DNA of 42,655 nucleotides from Gammaproteobacteria bacterium (GCA_004214065.1 SGZM01000007.1:1-42655), one strand, 5' to 3'; shown: positions 1 to 8,940, counted from the first letter of the stretch. Notes: generated by a model not told the origin, from the letters alone. A program made the numbers and translations.

Positions 1-524
1 CCATCTAAGGCGATACCTCCATCTGTATTCATGATTATCTCATCGGCAAATGAGGCAAGATAGTAACCACTCCTTGTATAGTAATCACCTACAGCAATTA
101 TATTTTTACCAGCATCTTGTAGTCTCTGTAATGCCTGTCCTACATCATATAAGACTGCCTGACCTGTTCCATTGATATTGTCTAAACTGAGTAAAATATT
201 CTGTACTCTATTGTCAGATGCAGCTGTTTCAAGAACTTCTAATAGATCACCCACATATAATTCCCTCGGTAAATCTCCACTCAAATTATCGAGCGGATCA
301 TCGGAACCTCTGACTTGTTCAACTATAGGTCCAATCGGATTAATGACTAGAGCTTTACCTGTAGGATCTTTATAGTCATTTGTAAATATTGAAGTGATAA
401 AAGAACCTATGCCTAATAAAACTATAATAAGAAAAATTATATTTAAAGATAAGAAGAATAATCGGCCTGAAAAAATCCAAAATAGGGGATTTCTCTTAAA
501 TTTTTCTAAAAGGGTTTTTTCCAT
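1..524 (-). CDS. sppA: Signal peptide peptidase SppA (67K type), N-terminal part, runs off the left edge
   Basis: Membrane-bound serine protease of the SppA family, which cleaves leftover signal peptides in the inner membrane. Only the first 174 residues lie in the window. A short basic N-terminus is followed by a strongly hydrophobic segment (about residues 22-45), which is the single N-terminal anchor of the 67K type. Then comes the first SppA-like half with conserved family blocks GTGQAVLYDVGQAL and YYLASFADEI, the latter close to where the catalytic Lys region begins. The start ATG is at 524-522. It lies 9 bases after the arsC stop on the same strand, so the two are probably co-transcribed. 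The catalytic Ser would lie in the missing C-terminal half. Confidence 0.85.
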   Translation of the reverse strand, partial: MEKTLLEKFKRNPLFWIFSGRLFFLSLNIIFLIIVLLGIGSFITSIFTNDYKDPTGKALVINPIGPIVEQVRGSDDPLDNLSGDLPRELYVGDLLEVLETAASDNRVQNILLSLDNINGTGQAVLYDVGQALQRLQDAGKNIIAVGDYYTRSGYYLASFADEIIMNTDGGIALD

Positions 525-533
525 AATGTTTAT

Positions 534-887
534 TTATATGATTAGTTCTAATACATTTTCGGGAGGACGTCCTATGATAGCTTTGTTGCCAGATAAAACA
601 ATTGGCCTTTCAATTAATTTAGGATTCTCAGACATAATTTTAAGAATAGTAGAATCATTTAAACTCATATCTTTTAAGTTGAAGCTTTTGTATTCATCTT
701 CACCTTTTCTTAATAAATCTCTAGGCTTCATTTGAAGATAATCTACAATTTTAGACAGCACAGATACTGTAGGTGGCTTTTCGAGATAGAGAATAATTTC
801 TGGTTCTATACCTTTGTCTTTAATCAATTCGAGAGTCTGTCTAGATTTACTGCACCTAGGGTTGTGGTAAATGGTAAAATTATTCAT
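534..887 (-). CDS. arsC: Arsenate reductase (ArsC, glutaredoxin-coupled type)
   Basis: Small thioredoxin-fold enzyme that reduces arsenate to arsenite using glutathione and glutaredoxin. The 117-residue sequence opens with IYHNPRCSKSRQ, placing the nucleophile at Cys12. Arginines fall at positions 60, 94 (ERPIV) and 107 (IGRPPE). Cys12/Arg60/Arg94/Arg107 are exactly the catalytic and oxyanion-binding positions known for plasmid R773 ArsC, so this looks like a functional ArsC and not only a Spx/YffB-like relative. No arsenite efflux pump or ArsR regulator is visible nearby. The gene leads into sppA. No Shine-Dalgarno is seen, and a TAAAAT hexamer sits 7 nt upstream of the ATG. Confidence 0.88.
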   Translation of the reverse strand: MNNFTIYHNPRCSKSRQTLELIKDKGIEPEIILYLEKPPTVSVLSKIVDYLQMKPRDLLRKGEDEYKSFNLKDMSLNDSTILKIMSENPKLIERPIVLSGNKAIIGRPPENVLELII

Positions 888-894
888 ACAACAA

Positions 895-900
895 ATTTTA
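895..900 (-). promoter_or_regulatory. Putative -10 element of arsC, leaderless spacing
   Basis: On the minus strand TAAAAT occupies 900-895 and is followed by 7 nt and then the arsC ATG at 887. No convincing -35 was found. In such AT-rich DNA a single match is weak. It counts mainly because the same arrangement recurs at other first genes in the window. Confidence 0.35.
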
Positions 901-903
901 ATA

Positions 904-1365
904 ATGTTTAAAAACTTATATTACAAGACAAAGTATTTTTTTCTTATAAATCTTATATTAATTTTGAGTTCTTGTTCAGAACCAGATTACCGACTTGTTG
1001 GTGGTGAATCTGGGAAATTAAATGATTTTCTAGGAAAATGGTTAGTTATTAACTATTGGGCAGATTGGTGTCCTCCCTGTATTAAAGAGATGCCAGAACT
1101 TGAAAGTTTTTATAATGACAATAAAGAACAAGCCTTAGTCTTGACCTATAACTTTGATAGGTTAGAAGGGGAAGAATTAGAAAATCAAATTATTAGGTTT
1201 GGGGTAAATGTCCCAAGTATCTTAAGTGATCCTGGAGTGTTATTTGGATGGGAAGCTCCACCTAGTTTGCCAGCAACTTATATCATCAACCCAGAGGGGA
1301 GGCTTATACACACTTTAATTGGGCCTCAAACTCAAGAAAGCCTCGAAGTTCTAATTAATCCCTAA
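904..1365 (+). CDS. TlpA/ResA-like thioredoxin-fold lipoprotein
   Basis: Probable periplasmic thiol-disulfide oxidoreductase anchored as a lipoprotein. I chose the ATG at 904 because it gives a clean lipoprotein signal (hydrophobic residues 11-22, lipobox LSSC with Cys24). The longer reading from 871 would overlap arsC and only add residues ahead of the signal. The active site is WADWCPPC (Cys56, Cys59) and the cis-proline loop is SLPAT (Pro123). The CPPC motif and lack of other domains fit TlpA/ResA-like reductants, which serve cytochrome c maturation or general disulfide reduction. The substrate cannot be told from sequence. The length of 153 residues is normal. It is divergent from arsC, with 16 bases between start codons. 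Confidence 0.85.
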   Translation: MFKNLYYKTKYFFLINLILILSSCSEPDYRLVGGESGKLNDFLGKWLVINYWADWCPPCIKEMPELESFYNDNKEQALVLTYNFDRLEGEELENQIIRFGVNVPSILSDPGVLFGWEAPPSLPATYIINPEGRLIHTLIGPQTQESLEVLINP

Positions 1366-1369
1366 AAAC

Positions 1370-2212
1370 TTATTTACTGATAAAGATCTCAGGATTAATG
1401 GGGATACCTAGAAAGAATACCTCCCAGTGAAGATGAGGACCAGTTACTCTACCTGTACTTCCAACATATCCCAAAACTTCTCCTTTTGAGACCTTTTGGT
1501 TTAAGTTAACAGCCTTCTTGCTTAGATGAGAATAGCTACTCACTAAGCCATCTCCATGGTCTATGTATACTACATTTCCCTTATAGAAGAAATTTCCTGA
1601 AAGAATAACTTTTCCTTGCATGGGAGCATTTACGGGTGTTCCTTCATCGGCAGCTATATCTAATCCAATATGCCTATTTCTTGGTTGCCCATTAATAAAT
1701 CTCCTCACACCAAATTCGCTACTAGTTATTCCTATTAGAGGTAAACTCATAGTAGCTTGGCTAAGACCTACTTGTGTGTAGGTATTCTTTGCAATCACGC
1801 CTTGCTGATACTCTTCTCTAATCCTATCTTGCATAGAGCTTGGTGGACTTACTAAATCTCTATTCTGTATTTCTATTCTTGACTCTCTATAAAACTTATC
1901 TTCGATATCTATTGAAGAAATTAATTGATCTTGAAATGTAAGTTTAATAAGGTTTTCTTTATAGGATAAAGGAATAGGCGCGAGAATATTTAAACCAGAA
2001 TCATCTGACCTACATACAAAGAATTTAAGATTTCCAACTCTTAACTTATTTTCTAAGTCTTGATAACTATTTTCCAATGTATGATTTATCAACCCTCCTG
2101 GATAATTGTTGTTAACTGGAAACAAGCAGTTTTTGGATACTTCATTAGTTGGAAAGTTTGCGCAGGACGAAATTAAAAATACAAGGAACAGGAAAGAATT
2201 ATTCTTCATCAA
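1370..2212 (-). CDS. M23 (LytM-type) metallopeptidase, lipoprotein
   Basis: Outer-envelope peptidoglycan endopeptidase or LytM-domain protein. A signal peptide ends in lipobox LISSC (Cys17). The C-terminal third is a LytM domain with all expected zinc and catalytic residues: His181 and Asp185 in RHIGLD, His229 in YSHLS, and His260 and His262 in GPHLHWEV. It is therefore likely an active hydrolase, not a degenerate EnvC/NlpD-type activator. Residues 25-140 resemble no domain I recognise. The start overlaps the 3' end of xseA by 14 bases (2199-2212), indicating translational coupling in an xseA-M23 operon. A second ATG follows directly at 2209. The 3' end faces the TlpA-like gene with 4 bases between. 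Confidence 0.87.
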   Translation of the reverse strand: MMKNNSFLFLVFLISSCANFPTNEVSKNCLFPVNNNYPGGLINHTLENSYQDLENKLRVGNLKFFVCRSDDSGLNILAPIPLSYKENLIKLTFQDQLISSIDIEDKFYRESRIEIQNRDLVSPPSSMQDRIREEYQQGVIAKNTYTQVGLSQATMSLPLIGITSSEFGVRRFINGQPRNRHIGLDIAADEGTPVNAPMQGKVILSGNFFYKGNVVYIDHGDGLVSSYSHLSKKAVNLNQKVSKGEVLGYVGSTGRVTGPHLHWEVFFLGIPINPEIFISK

Positions 2213-3548
2213 TTATTTCAATTACTTTGGCAAGAACCTCTCCTTTCTTGAATCTTGCTTTTATTTTGTCATTCACCTTTAACCCCAATGAAGAAGTAAT
2301 GATGTTGTTTTTTTCACCCGTTACAATTGAATATCCTCGTCCCAATACAGATAAGGGACTTACAGCTTCAAGAGTATTAATGTTTTGAAGGTAGGTCTTC
2401 TTTTTCGTTTCAATATTTTTACTTATTAAATTAATTAGTTTCATAGATCCAACATTAATTCTGTTTTGGCTAGATTTTATGCTGGAAATTGGAGAGGATC
2501 TTTTTAACAAAGCAATGTTACCCTCTAAGTTATTCTTCTTTTCTAAAGAAATATTAATTAAAGTTCCTTTCATCCTGGTCTCAAAATTATCTAGTTTTTG
2601 GGATGTCTCTCTTAGTTTTTCACCCGGGTGCCTCAATAAAGCTATTTTTAAATCTAGCCCTTCTTTCAGTTGACTCAATAAACTTAGAAATCTATTTTCT
2701 ATATGGATTTTATTTCTTGAGAATGATTCTAATAAGTTTGAATGATTTTGGCTGATTATTTCTGCTGCAGCAGAGGGAGTAGGGGCCCTTAAATCTGCAA
2801 CAAAATCACTTATTGTAAAGTCAGTTTCATGTCCCACAGCACTGATAATTGGTAGTTGCGAGTTAGATATTTCTCTTACAACAGACTCCATATTGAAGCA
2901 CCAAAGATCTTCAATTGAGCCACCACCCCTTGCTAAAATGATTAGGTCAAAATCCTTTATTTCATTTGCTCTCTTAATAGCCTGAACAATGTCTTTATCT
3001 GCAGTTTTACCCTGTACTTTTGACTCAATTAAGGTGAGTTTAATGAAGGGTGATCTTCTTCTTAGTACATTAATGATATCTCTAAATACTGCACCAGTCT
3101 CTGAGGTTATTACTGCAACTGATAATGGAAGATAAGGAATTTCTTTTTTGATGTTTTGGTTAAAAAGGCCTTCACTCTCTAACTTAAACTTTAAATCTTC
3201 AAATGCTTTTAATAACGCGCCTTCTCCAAATACCTCAATATGTTTAACATTAAATTGATACCTTCCCGAGGGTGCATATATGCTGATATTTCCATTGAGG
3301 ATCAATTCATCTCCAACCTTAGGGTCAAATAAGACATTTTGATTTTCAAACTTAAACATCACACAACTCAAAGAGGACTTTTTGTCTTTTATGGTAAAGT
3401 ACCAATGACCTGATCCATGAGCCGTAAAACTAGAAATTTCACCTTGTATCCAAACGTTAGACAAATCCTTTTCTAGAAGGCCCTTAGCAAGGTTATTAAT
3501 GTCCGATACCGAAACAATTTCTTGATTGTTTGATGGAATTTGACTCAT
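2199..3548 (-). CDS. xseA: Exodeoxyribonuclease VII large subunit
   Basis: Large subunit of ExoVII, which degrades single-stranded DNA together with XseB. XseB is not encoded in this window. The N-terminal OB-fold is recognisable by the HGSGHWYFTIKD block. The catalytic core carries ARGGGSIEDLWCFN and AVGHETDFTISDFVADLRAP, both hallmark XseA motifs, followed by a helical coiled region and the C-terminal LGRGYSIV block. The length of 449 residues matches the family. I use the ATG at 3548; the reading frame stays open to a TTG at 3554 but that adds only two residues. The start region contains a -10 hexamer shared with the divergent exporter gene. Confidence 0.95.
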   Translation of the reverse strand: MSQIPSNNQEIVSVSDINNLAKGLLEKDLSNVWIQGEISSFTAHGSGHWYFTIKDKKSSLSCVMFKFENQNVLFDPKVGDELILNGNISIYAPSGRYQFNVKHIEVFGEGALLKAFEDLKFKLESEGLFNQNIKKEIPYLPLSVAVITSETGAVFRDIINVLRRRSPFIKLTLIESKVQGKTADKDIVQAIKRANEIKDFDLIILARGGGSIEDLWCFNMESVVREISNSQLPIISAVGHETDFTISDFVADLRAPTPSAAAEIISQNHSNLLESFSRNKIHIENRFLSLLSQLKEGLDLKIALLRHPGEKLRETSQKLDNFETRMKGTLINISLEKKNNLEGNIALLKRSSPISSIKSSQNRINVGSMKLINLISKNIETKKKTYLQNINTLEAVSPLSVLGRGYSIVTGEKNNIITSSLGLKVNDKIKARFKKGEVLAKVIEIIDEE

Positions 3549-3555
3549 ACACAAA

Positions 3556-3563
3556 AGTATAAC
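3556..3563. promoter_or_regulatory. Overlapping divergent -10 elements between xseA and the EamA gene
   Basis: The eight bases AGTATAAC hold TATAAC on the plus strand (3558-3563) and TATACT on the minus strand (3561-3556). The plus hexamer is 8 nt from the TTG start at 3572; the minus hexamer is 7 nt from the ATG at 3548. Both match the -10 consensus at 5 of 6 positions. Symmetric -10 elements that fire in both directions are a known bacterial promoter type. The 23-base gap between the genes leaves room for little else. No -35 was verified, as it would lie inside the neighbouring genes. Confidence 0.45.
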
Positions 3564-3571
3564 TTAAGATT

Positions 3572-4447
3572 TTGAACGAAGAAAAAAATATATCTAATGA
3601 TCTGCTAAAGGGAATTTTGTTATTATTCATTGGAGCACTGATGTTGGGAGGTTCCGGTATATTTGTAAAAATAAGTGAATCCTCACCTTCTGTCATCGCA
3701 TTTTATAGATCTCTACTTGCCTTACCTTTCCTTTATTTTTGGATGAAATATGAAGAAAGAAATGGAGCATATAGTATTGATTGGGATAAACGAAATATCT
3801 TTTTTTTATTTATGGGGGGATTATGTTTTGCTCTAGATATGGCAATTTGGAATTGGTCTTTATCTTATACCTCAGTTGCTAATGCAACTTTGATGGCTAA
3901 TACAGCTCCAGTATTTGTTGTGATATTTGGTATATTTTTTCTTGGAGTTAAAATAAAACTCTCTTTTATTTTTACATTATTATTAGCTTTAATAGGGGTC
4001 TTTTTAGTTGTTTTACCAGGGGAAGAGTCCATGGTATTTGGAGATTCCTTAGGAATAGGCGCAGCAATTTTCTATGCTGGTTATATCTTATCAATCAAAG
4101 AACTAACTAGTGCTTTGAGACCTGCAAAAACTCTATTTTTGGTCACTGTAGTTACTACTCTCTGCTTATTACCTATAAGCATTATGGAGGCTGGTCATCT
4201 AGGTATAAGTATAGGCGAACTAAGCATTCTGCTTGTATATGCTATTTTTTCTCAGACTATTGCCCAAGGCATGATCACTTCTGGTATATCAAAAGTATCT
4301 GCGCATTTGTCTTCTTTAGTTCTTTTAATGCAACCAGTAGCGGCAGCGTTCTATGGATGGCTTCTCCTTCAGGAGATGTTAAGTCCTTTGCAAATTTTTG
4401 GAGGGTTTATAGTTTTAGTGGCAATATACTTAGCTACTAAAAAATAG
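3572..4447 (+). CDS. DMT-superfamily (EamA) inner-membrane transporter
   Basis: Drug/metabolite exporter family protein of 291 residues with about ten hydrophobic segments arranged as two EamA repeats (roughly residues 12-148 and 158-290). The ends of the repeats show the usual motif pattern, such as ANATLMANTAPVFV in the first half and ALMQPVAAAFYGWLLL-like residues in the second. The substrate cannot be assigned; relatives export amino acids, nucleosides or other metabolites. The start is a TTG at 3572; the next in-frame ATG falls inside the first membrane segment, so TTG is favoured. The stop codon directly abuts the stop of the convergent enoyl-CoA hydratase gene. Confidence 0.88.
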   Translation: MNEEKNISNDLLKGILLLFIGALMLGGSGIFVKISESSPSVIAFYRSLLALPFLYFWMKYEERNGAYSIDWDKRNIFFLFMGGLCFALDMAIWNWSLSYTSVANATLMANTAPVFVVIFGIFFLGVKIKLSFIFTLLLALIGVFLVVLPGEESMVFGDSLGIGAAIFYAGYILSIKELTSALRPAKTLFLVTVVTTLCLLPISIMEAGHLGISIGELSILLVYAIFSQTIAQGMITSGISKVSAHLSSLVLLMQPVAAAFYGWLLLQEMLSPLQIFGGFIVLVAIYLATKK

Positions 4448-5236
4448 TTAATCCCATTTAGGATCTCTTTTTTCTAAAAAGGCAGCTATACCTTCTTGAG
4501 CATCAGGACCGGCAAATGTTTCCGCACTCTTTTTACCTAGATATGGAAGAGCCTCATCAAAATTCATAGCATCTTGGTTCACATAGGCTTCTAATCCAAA
4601 TTGCATTGTTCCAGGAGCGAGGTTGGCAAGATCGGAAGCTAATTTTTCTACGGCCTCATCTAATTTATCACTTGGAACTGATTCATTAATTAAACCCCAT
4701 TCTTCAGCTTTTTTAGCATCGATGGCTTGACCTCTCATGCAAAAATCTAATCCAGCTCTTTTTGGCATAACTCTAAATAATCCAGCCATAACCATGTGCG
4801 GCCATACACCTCTTAGTATTTCTGGAGCAGAAAACTTGGCTTCTTCTACGGCAACGGCATGTGTACAGTTAGTGACCATCAAAAGGGCACCTGCATGAAC
4901 TGAACCTTGTATTTTACAAATAACTGGTTTGTATAGATGTCTAATCAGGAGACTAATATCATCAGAGCCCTCTATTTTAGGGACATTTGATTCTGCTTTC
5001 TCTCTTCTTAGATCCGCTCCTGCGCAAAATACATCTCCTTCTGCGGCTATTATCACTACTCGTATATCTCTTTCTTGTTTTGCATAAGATAGTGCATAAC
5101 AAATTTCATTCATCATCACATTATTGAGTGCATTCTTCTTTTCAGGTCTATTGAGAGTAATAGTGAGTACATTGTTTTCAATGCCTATCTTAGTTGCTTG
5201 AAATATTAATCCTTCAAGAGATAATTTTTGGTTCAT
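4448..5236 (-). CDS. Enoyl-CoA hydratase/isomerase family protein, AtuE-like candidate
   Basis: Crotonase-fold enzyme of 262 residues, last gene of the acyl-CoA carboxylase operon. By position it would hydrate the glutaconyl-CoA type product of the carboxylase (isohexenylglutaconyl-CoA in the terpene pathway, 3-methylglutaconyl-CoA in leucine breakdown). Visible features are the NRPEKKNAL block, the first oxyanion-hole segment CAGADL (residues 71-76), the second GSVHAGA (111-117) and Pro138-Glu139, which matches the second catalytic Glu of rat mitochondrial hydratase. The first catalytic Glu (normally in GGGxE) is replaced by Leu119 in my alignment by eye. The start lies 7 bases after the AtuA-like stop. 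Confidence 0.82.
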   Translation of the reverse strand: MNQKLSLEGLIFQATKIGIENNVLTITLNRPEKKNALNNVMMNEICYALSYAKQERDIRVVIIAAEGDVFCAGADLRREKAESNVPKIEGSDDISLLIRHLYKPVICKIQGSVHAGALLMVTNCTHAVAVEEAKFSAPEILRGVWPHMVMAGLFRVMPKRAGLDFCMRGQAIDAKKAEEWGLINESVPSDKLDEAVEKLASDLANLAPGTMQFGLEAYVNQDAMNFDEALPYLGKKSAETFAGPDAQEGIAAFLEKRDPKWD

Positions 5237-5243
5237 AGTTATA

Positions 5244-7013
5244 TTAATTTTTTAAGTAATCAGGAATTTCTATATCTTTAGCTCTTAAGTATTCGCCTAA
5301 AGATTTTGCTTGACCATCTAAACGAGTAGAAGAGGAAACTCCTTCCTGAAGTATGTCGTGAACATAAAAGTTAAGAGATAGTATGTTAGGTAACTCATAT
5401 CTATCTATTTCGTATTGTTCTAGATCGGGTAAGAGCTCCTTGAGTTTTTTCACCGTTAGGAAGTCATAGAGATAAGAGTATGCATCTTGATGCTTAGCCC
5501 AAACACCCAAGTTAGCACATCCACCTTTATCTCCTGACCTTGTTCCATACAGACTTCCAAATTTAGTTATAGAAACATTCTCATATTTAGGTAAATTATT
5601 CTCATAAGGCTCTTTCTGATAATAAATATCTTCAAAATCCATCTGACTTGTTGGCTCAACTTCTATGGTTTTTCCTCCAATATGTACATTTTCCTTAATA
5701 AATTTACTATCTATAAGAGCAGGCCAGTATTGAATATAGGGACCTGACGGCATACCAGAGCGACCGGTGTAACCTGGAATGCTTGCTAGTCCTAACTCAA
5801 CGATTTTGGCACTAAAAAGGCGACCAACAAGATCAGGGTTTTGTGACATAACAGATATTCTCAAAGATGCTTGTGCCGCCTCGTTAGATAAAGGATTTTC
5901 ATGATCAGTTCGTATTAATTGAATATCAACATGATCGAATTGATCTTTTCCACCCACATTATCAAATATTAGGTCTGTAACCAGTTTGGCTTTCTCTTCA
6001 ATATCAATTCCTGTCAAAAGAATTTCTGTTCCATTTCTAAAACCGCCAGCCAAGTTGACACATACTTTATGTGTCTTAGGAGCGCTTGATCCTCTGCAGC
6101 CACTTACATAGACCCGATCTTCGGCTTCTTGTTCCATCTTGAGAGTATCAAAATGCCCAATAACGTCAGGGTTCATGTAGGCAGGTGAACCTATTTCATA
6201 GAGTAACTGGGCGGTTACTGTACCAACTGATACCAAACCACCTGTTCCGGGGTGTTTTGTAATAGTAAAACTGCCGTCTTCATATATTTCGGCAATTGGG
6301 TAGCCTATATTAAAGAAGGATGGGACTTCTTGAAAAAAAGAGTAATTGCCTCCCGTGGCTTGAGCTCCACATTCTATGATATGGCCTGCAGCTAGCGCTC
6401 CTGCGAGTGCATCAAAATTATCTCTGGACCAATTATATTTCCATGCTGCTGGACCAATTACTACTGCAGCATCTGTTACTCGAGGACAAACAACCACATC
6501 TGCACCAGCATCTAATGCCTCTTTGATACCCCACGCACCAAAATAAGCATTAGCTGTCAGGGGTTGTTTAGAGTAATCATGCAGAGATGTTCCTTTTTCC
6601 ATATTCGCCAGAGGTTCATTAGCTTCTTTTAGTTCTTCAAATCTTGGAATCAAATCATCACCATCAATATAAGCCACTTTTAGATCTAAATTTAATTCTT
6701 CAACGATTTCTTCAATCTTATTTGCCATAGACAAGGGATTGAGTCCTCCTGCATTTGTAACTATCTTTATGTTTTTTTCTTGGCAAGAAACTGCTACATC
6801 TTTGAACTGCTTTAAAAAAGTTCCAACATAACCCTGATCTTCTCCTCTCTTCATTTTTTGGTTATAGAGGATAGTCATCGTTAATTCAGCCAGATAATCT
6901 CCTGTTAATACATCTATAGGTCCACCTTCAACCATGTCTTTGGCAGCCGACAATCTGTCTCCATAAAATCCACTGCAGTTACCTATGATTATTTTTTCTT
7001 TAGAGCTTGCCAT
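5244..7013 (-). CDS. AtuA-like protein (DUF1446 plus AtuA-like C-terminal domain)
   Basis: Member of the acyclic terpene utilisation AtuA family, 589 residues. The first ~450 residues are the AtuA/DUF1446 domain, with GNCSGFYGDRL near the N-terminus, NAGGLNP, VVCPRVTDAA and GHIIECGAQATGGNY. Residues ~485-589 form the smaller AtuA-like C-terminal domain, with the block RSGDKGGCANLGVWA. In Pseudomonas AtuA is required for growth on citronellol and geraniol, but its reaction is unknown. Here it sits between the biotin-dependent carboxylase and the hydratase, spaced 4 and 7 bases, clearly in one operon. Similar proteins also accompany other acyl-CoA carboxylases, so the terpene substrate is inferred, not shown. 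Confidence 0.88.
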   Translation of the reverse strand: MASSKEKIIIGNCSGFYGDRLSAAKDMVEGGPIDVLTGDYLAELTMTILYNQKMKRGEDQGYVGTFLKQFKDVAVSCQEKNIKIVTNAGGLNPLSMANKIEEIVEELNLDLKVAYIDGDDLIPRFEELKEANEPLANMEKGTSLHDYSKQPLTANAYFGAWGIKEALDAGADVVVCPRVTDAAVVIGPAAWKYNWSRDNFDALAGALAAGHIIECGAQATGGNYSFFQEVPSFFNIGYPIAEIYEDGSFTITKHPGTGGLVSVGTVTAQLLYEIGSPAYMNPDVIGHFDTLKMEQEAEDRVYVSGCRGSSAPKTHKVCVNLAGGFRNGTEILLTGIDIEEKAKLVTDLIFDNVGGKDQFDHVDIQLIRTDHENPLSNEAAQASLRISVMSQNPDLVGRLFSAKIVELGLASIPGYTGRSGMPSGPYIQYWPALIDSKFIKENVHIGGKTIEVEPTSQMDFEDIYYQKEPYENNLPKYENVSITKFGSLYGTRSGDKGGCANLGVWAKHQDAYSYLYDFLTVKKLKELLPDLEQYEIDRYELPNILSLNFYVHDILQEGVSSSTRLDGQAKSLGEYLRAKDIEIPDYLKN

Positions 7014-7017
7014 ATCT

Positions 7018-8940
7018 TTAGCTATCTACAACCATTAATAGAGCTCCATTCTCTAATTGATCATCTTTTTTAATTAAAACCTTAGTTACTTTACCGTCTT
7101 CAGAAGCTTTAACTTGATGCTCCATTTTCATGGCCTCTAAAATCACAAGGGTATCACCCTTCTTAACTTTTGAGCCTACCTTAACTTTTAGATCAATAAC
7201 CTTTCCTGGCATTGGAGCTACCAAACCTCCTGCCTGCTGCTCAGAGCCAGGCAGAGTAAACCTAGGTAAAATTTTAAAAAGAGCATCTCCCCAAGGCCCA
7301 TGAACTACAACATTGTCATTATCTCGTGTTACTTTGGAAAAAAATCTCGAATTATTGACTTCGATATCAATACCCAAAGGAGTCCATTCAATTATTTTTG
7401 CATTAGTTCCATCATTCACCCTAAAAGAACCATCTCTATTTGATTGATAAGTAACATCAACATCCTCATCGAGATAATTAAAGGATATCTTCTGTCTAGG
7501 AAGGCGAGAGTTCCTCCAACCGGTAGGAATTTCTTTTAAGATATTTGCATTCTCTCTATTTTGTCCTTGTATCCATAAAGCTGCTGCTGAAGAAGCGTTT
7601 TCAAGAGATGTCCCTTTGAGTATTACTGCTCTTTGAGGATTTGTTTTTTCAATAAAGTCTGAAGTTGTTTTACCTTTTAAGAAGTCCTTAGTTCTTAATG
7701 AAGCCACTAAAAAATCTCTGTTAGTAGTTACTCCACCAATGTGCAAGCTTTCTAGGGCTAAGGCAAGTTTATTAGCAGCATCTGTTCTAGTTTTGGCTTT
7801 AGTTATAACTTTCGCAAGCATTGGATCAAAGTCCGTGCCTACTACTGATCCTTGTTCTATTCCTGTATCCCATCTTGCGTCAATATTGCTATCACTTTCA
7901 TAAGCAATAAGAGTTCCTGTGGCAGGCAAAAAGTCATTAGAAGGGTCTTCGGCATACAATCTAGCTTCTATTGAGGAACCTTCCCATGTAATATCATCTT
8001 GAGAATAACCAAGCTCTTCTCCTCTAGCAATACGTAATTGCTCATAGACTAAGTCCTTTCCAGTAACTTCTTCAGTAACTGGGTGCTCAACTTGTAATCT
8101 TGTATTAACTTCTAAAAACCAGAACTCTCCTGTTTTATCATCTACTAAAAATTCAACAGTTCCTGCAGACTCGTATTTAAGCTTCTTAGCAAGCTTAATC
8201 GCCGCTTCACCCATTGTAGCTCTCATCTCTGAATCAACCCTAGGTGAGGGAGATTCTTCTATAATCTTTTGGTGTCTTCTTTGTATCGAGCATTCTCTCT
8301 CACCTAGGTGGACTACATTTCCGTGAGAATCTCCTAGAATTTGTATTTCGATGTGCCTAGAAGAAGCAACATATCGTTCTATAAAGACTCGATCATCTCC
8401 AAAACCAGTGTTAGCTTCTCTCTGCGCTCCAGCAATAGCTTCTTTAAGATCTTTTTTATCTTCAACTATCCTCATACCTTTTCCACCTCCACCTGCAGCA
8501 GCTTTGATAAGAATTGGATAGCCTATAGTATTTGCCTTTTTAGGGTCCGTGGTCATAGGTAGAGTAGGGACTCCAGCCTTTTCAGCTATATCCTTAGCTT
8601 TCAATTTATCTCCCATTGAAGTTATAACTCTTGAGCTTGGTCCAACCCAAATCAAACCTTCTTTTTGAACAGCTCTAGCAAATTTTGCATTCTCAGACAG
8701 AAAACCATAACCAGGATGAATTGCTTCAGCACCAGTTTGCTTAGCAGCATTAATTATTTCGCCACCATTTAAATAAGAGTCGCTTAACTTAATAGCTTGG
8801 TCTGCCATTCGAACAAATGGCGAATTGGAGTCGGCCTCTGTGTATACAGCAACACAAGATATGCCCATTTCATGAGCAGTTTTAATGATCCTACAAGCTA
8901 TTTCGCCTCTGTTGGCTATTAGTAATTTATGAAAAGTCAT
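7018..8940 (-). CDS. Biotin-dependent acyl-CoA carboxylase, biotin carboxylase/BCCP subunit (AtuF/MccA type)
   Basis: Alpha subunit (640 residues) that carboxylates its own biotin using ATP and bicarbonate and hands CO2 to the partner carboxyltransferase. The N-terminal biotin carboxylase domain begins with FHKLLIANRGEIACRI. The glycine-rich ATP loop is KAAAGGGGKGMR, and RECSIQRRHQK and EVNTRLQVEHPVTE are catalytic blocks. The C-terminal biotinyl domain has APMPGKV and EAMKMEH, the biotinylated Lys being about residue 605. This domain set is shared by methylcrotonyl-, geranyl- and propionyl-CoA carboxylases. The ATG overlaps the upstream stop in an ATGA arrangement at 8937-8940, as expected for stoichiometric subunits. 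Confidence 0.93.
   Translation of the reverse strand: MTFHKLLIANRGEIACRIIKTAHEMGISCVAVYTEADSNSPFVRMADQAIKLSDSYLNGGEIINAAKQTGAEAIHPGYGFLSENAKFARAVQKEGLIWVGPSSRVITSMGDKLKAKDIAEKAGVPTLPMTTDPKKANTIGYPILIKAAAGGGGKGMRIVEDKKDLKEAIAGAQREANTGFGDDRVFIERYVASSRHIEIQILGDSHGNVVHLGERECSIQRRHQKIIEESPSPRVDSEMRATMGEAAIKLAKKLKYESAGTVEFLVDDKTGEFWFLEVNTRLQVEHPVTEEVTGKDLVYEQLRIARGEELGYSQDDITWEGSSIEARLYAEDPSNDFLPATGTLIAYESDSNIDARWDTGIEQGSVVGTDFDPMLAKVITKAKTRTDAANKLALALESLHIGGVTTNRDFLVASLRTKDFLKGKTTSDFIEKTNPQRAVILKGTSLENASSAAALWIQGQNRENANILKEIPTGWRNSRLPRQKISFNYLDEDVDVTYQSNRDGSFRVNDGTNAKIIEWTPLGIDIEVNNSRFFSKVTRDNDNVVVHGPWGDALFKILPRFTLPGSEQQAGGLVAPMPGKVIDLKVKVGSKVKKGDTLVILEAMKMEHQVKASEDGKVTKVLIKKDDQLENGALLMVVDS

Noticed and set aside
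394..735. Open frame on the plus strand across the sppA/arsC junction
   Set aside because: It runs antisense to two well-supported genes and has no recognisable domain or Shine-Dalgarno sequence.
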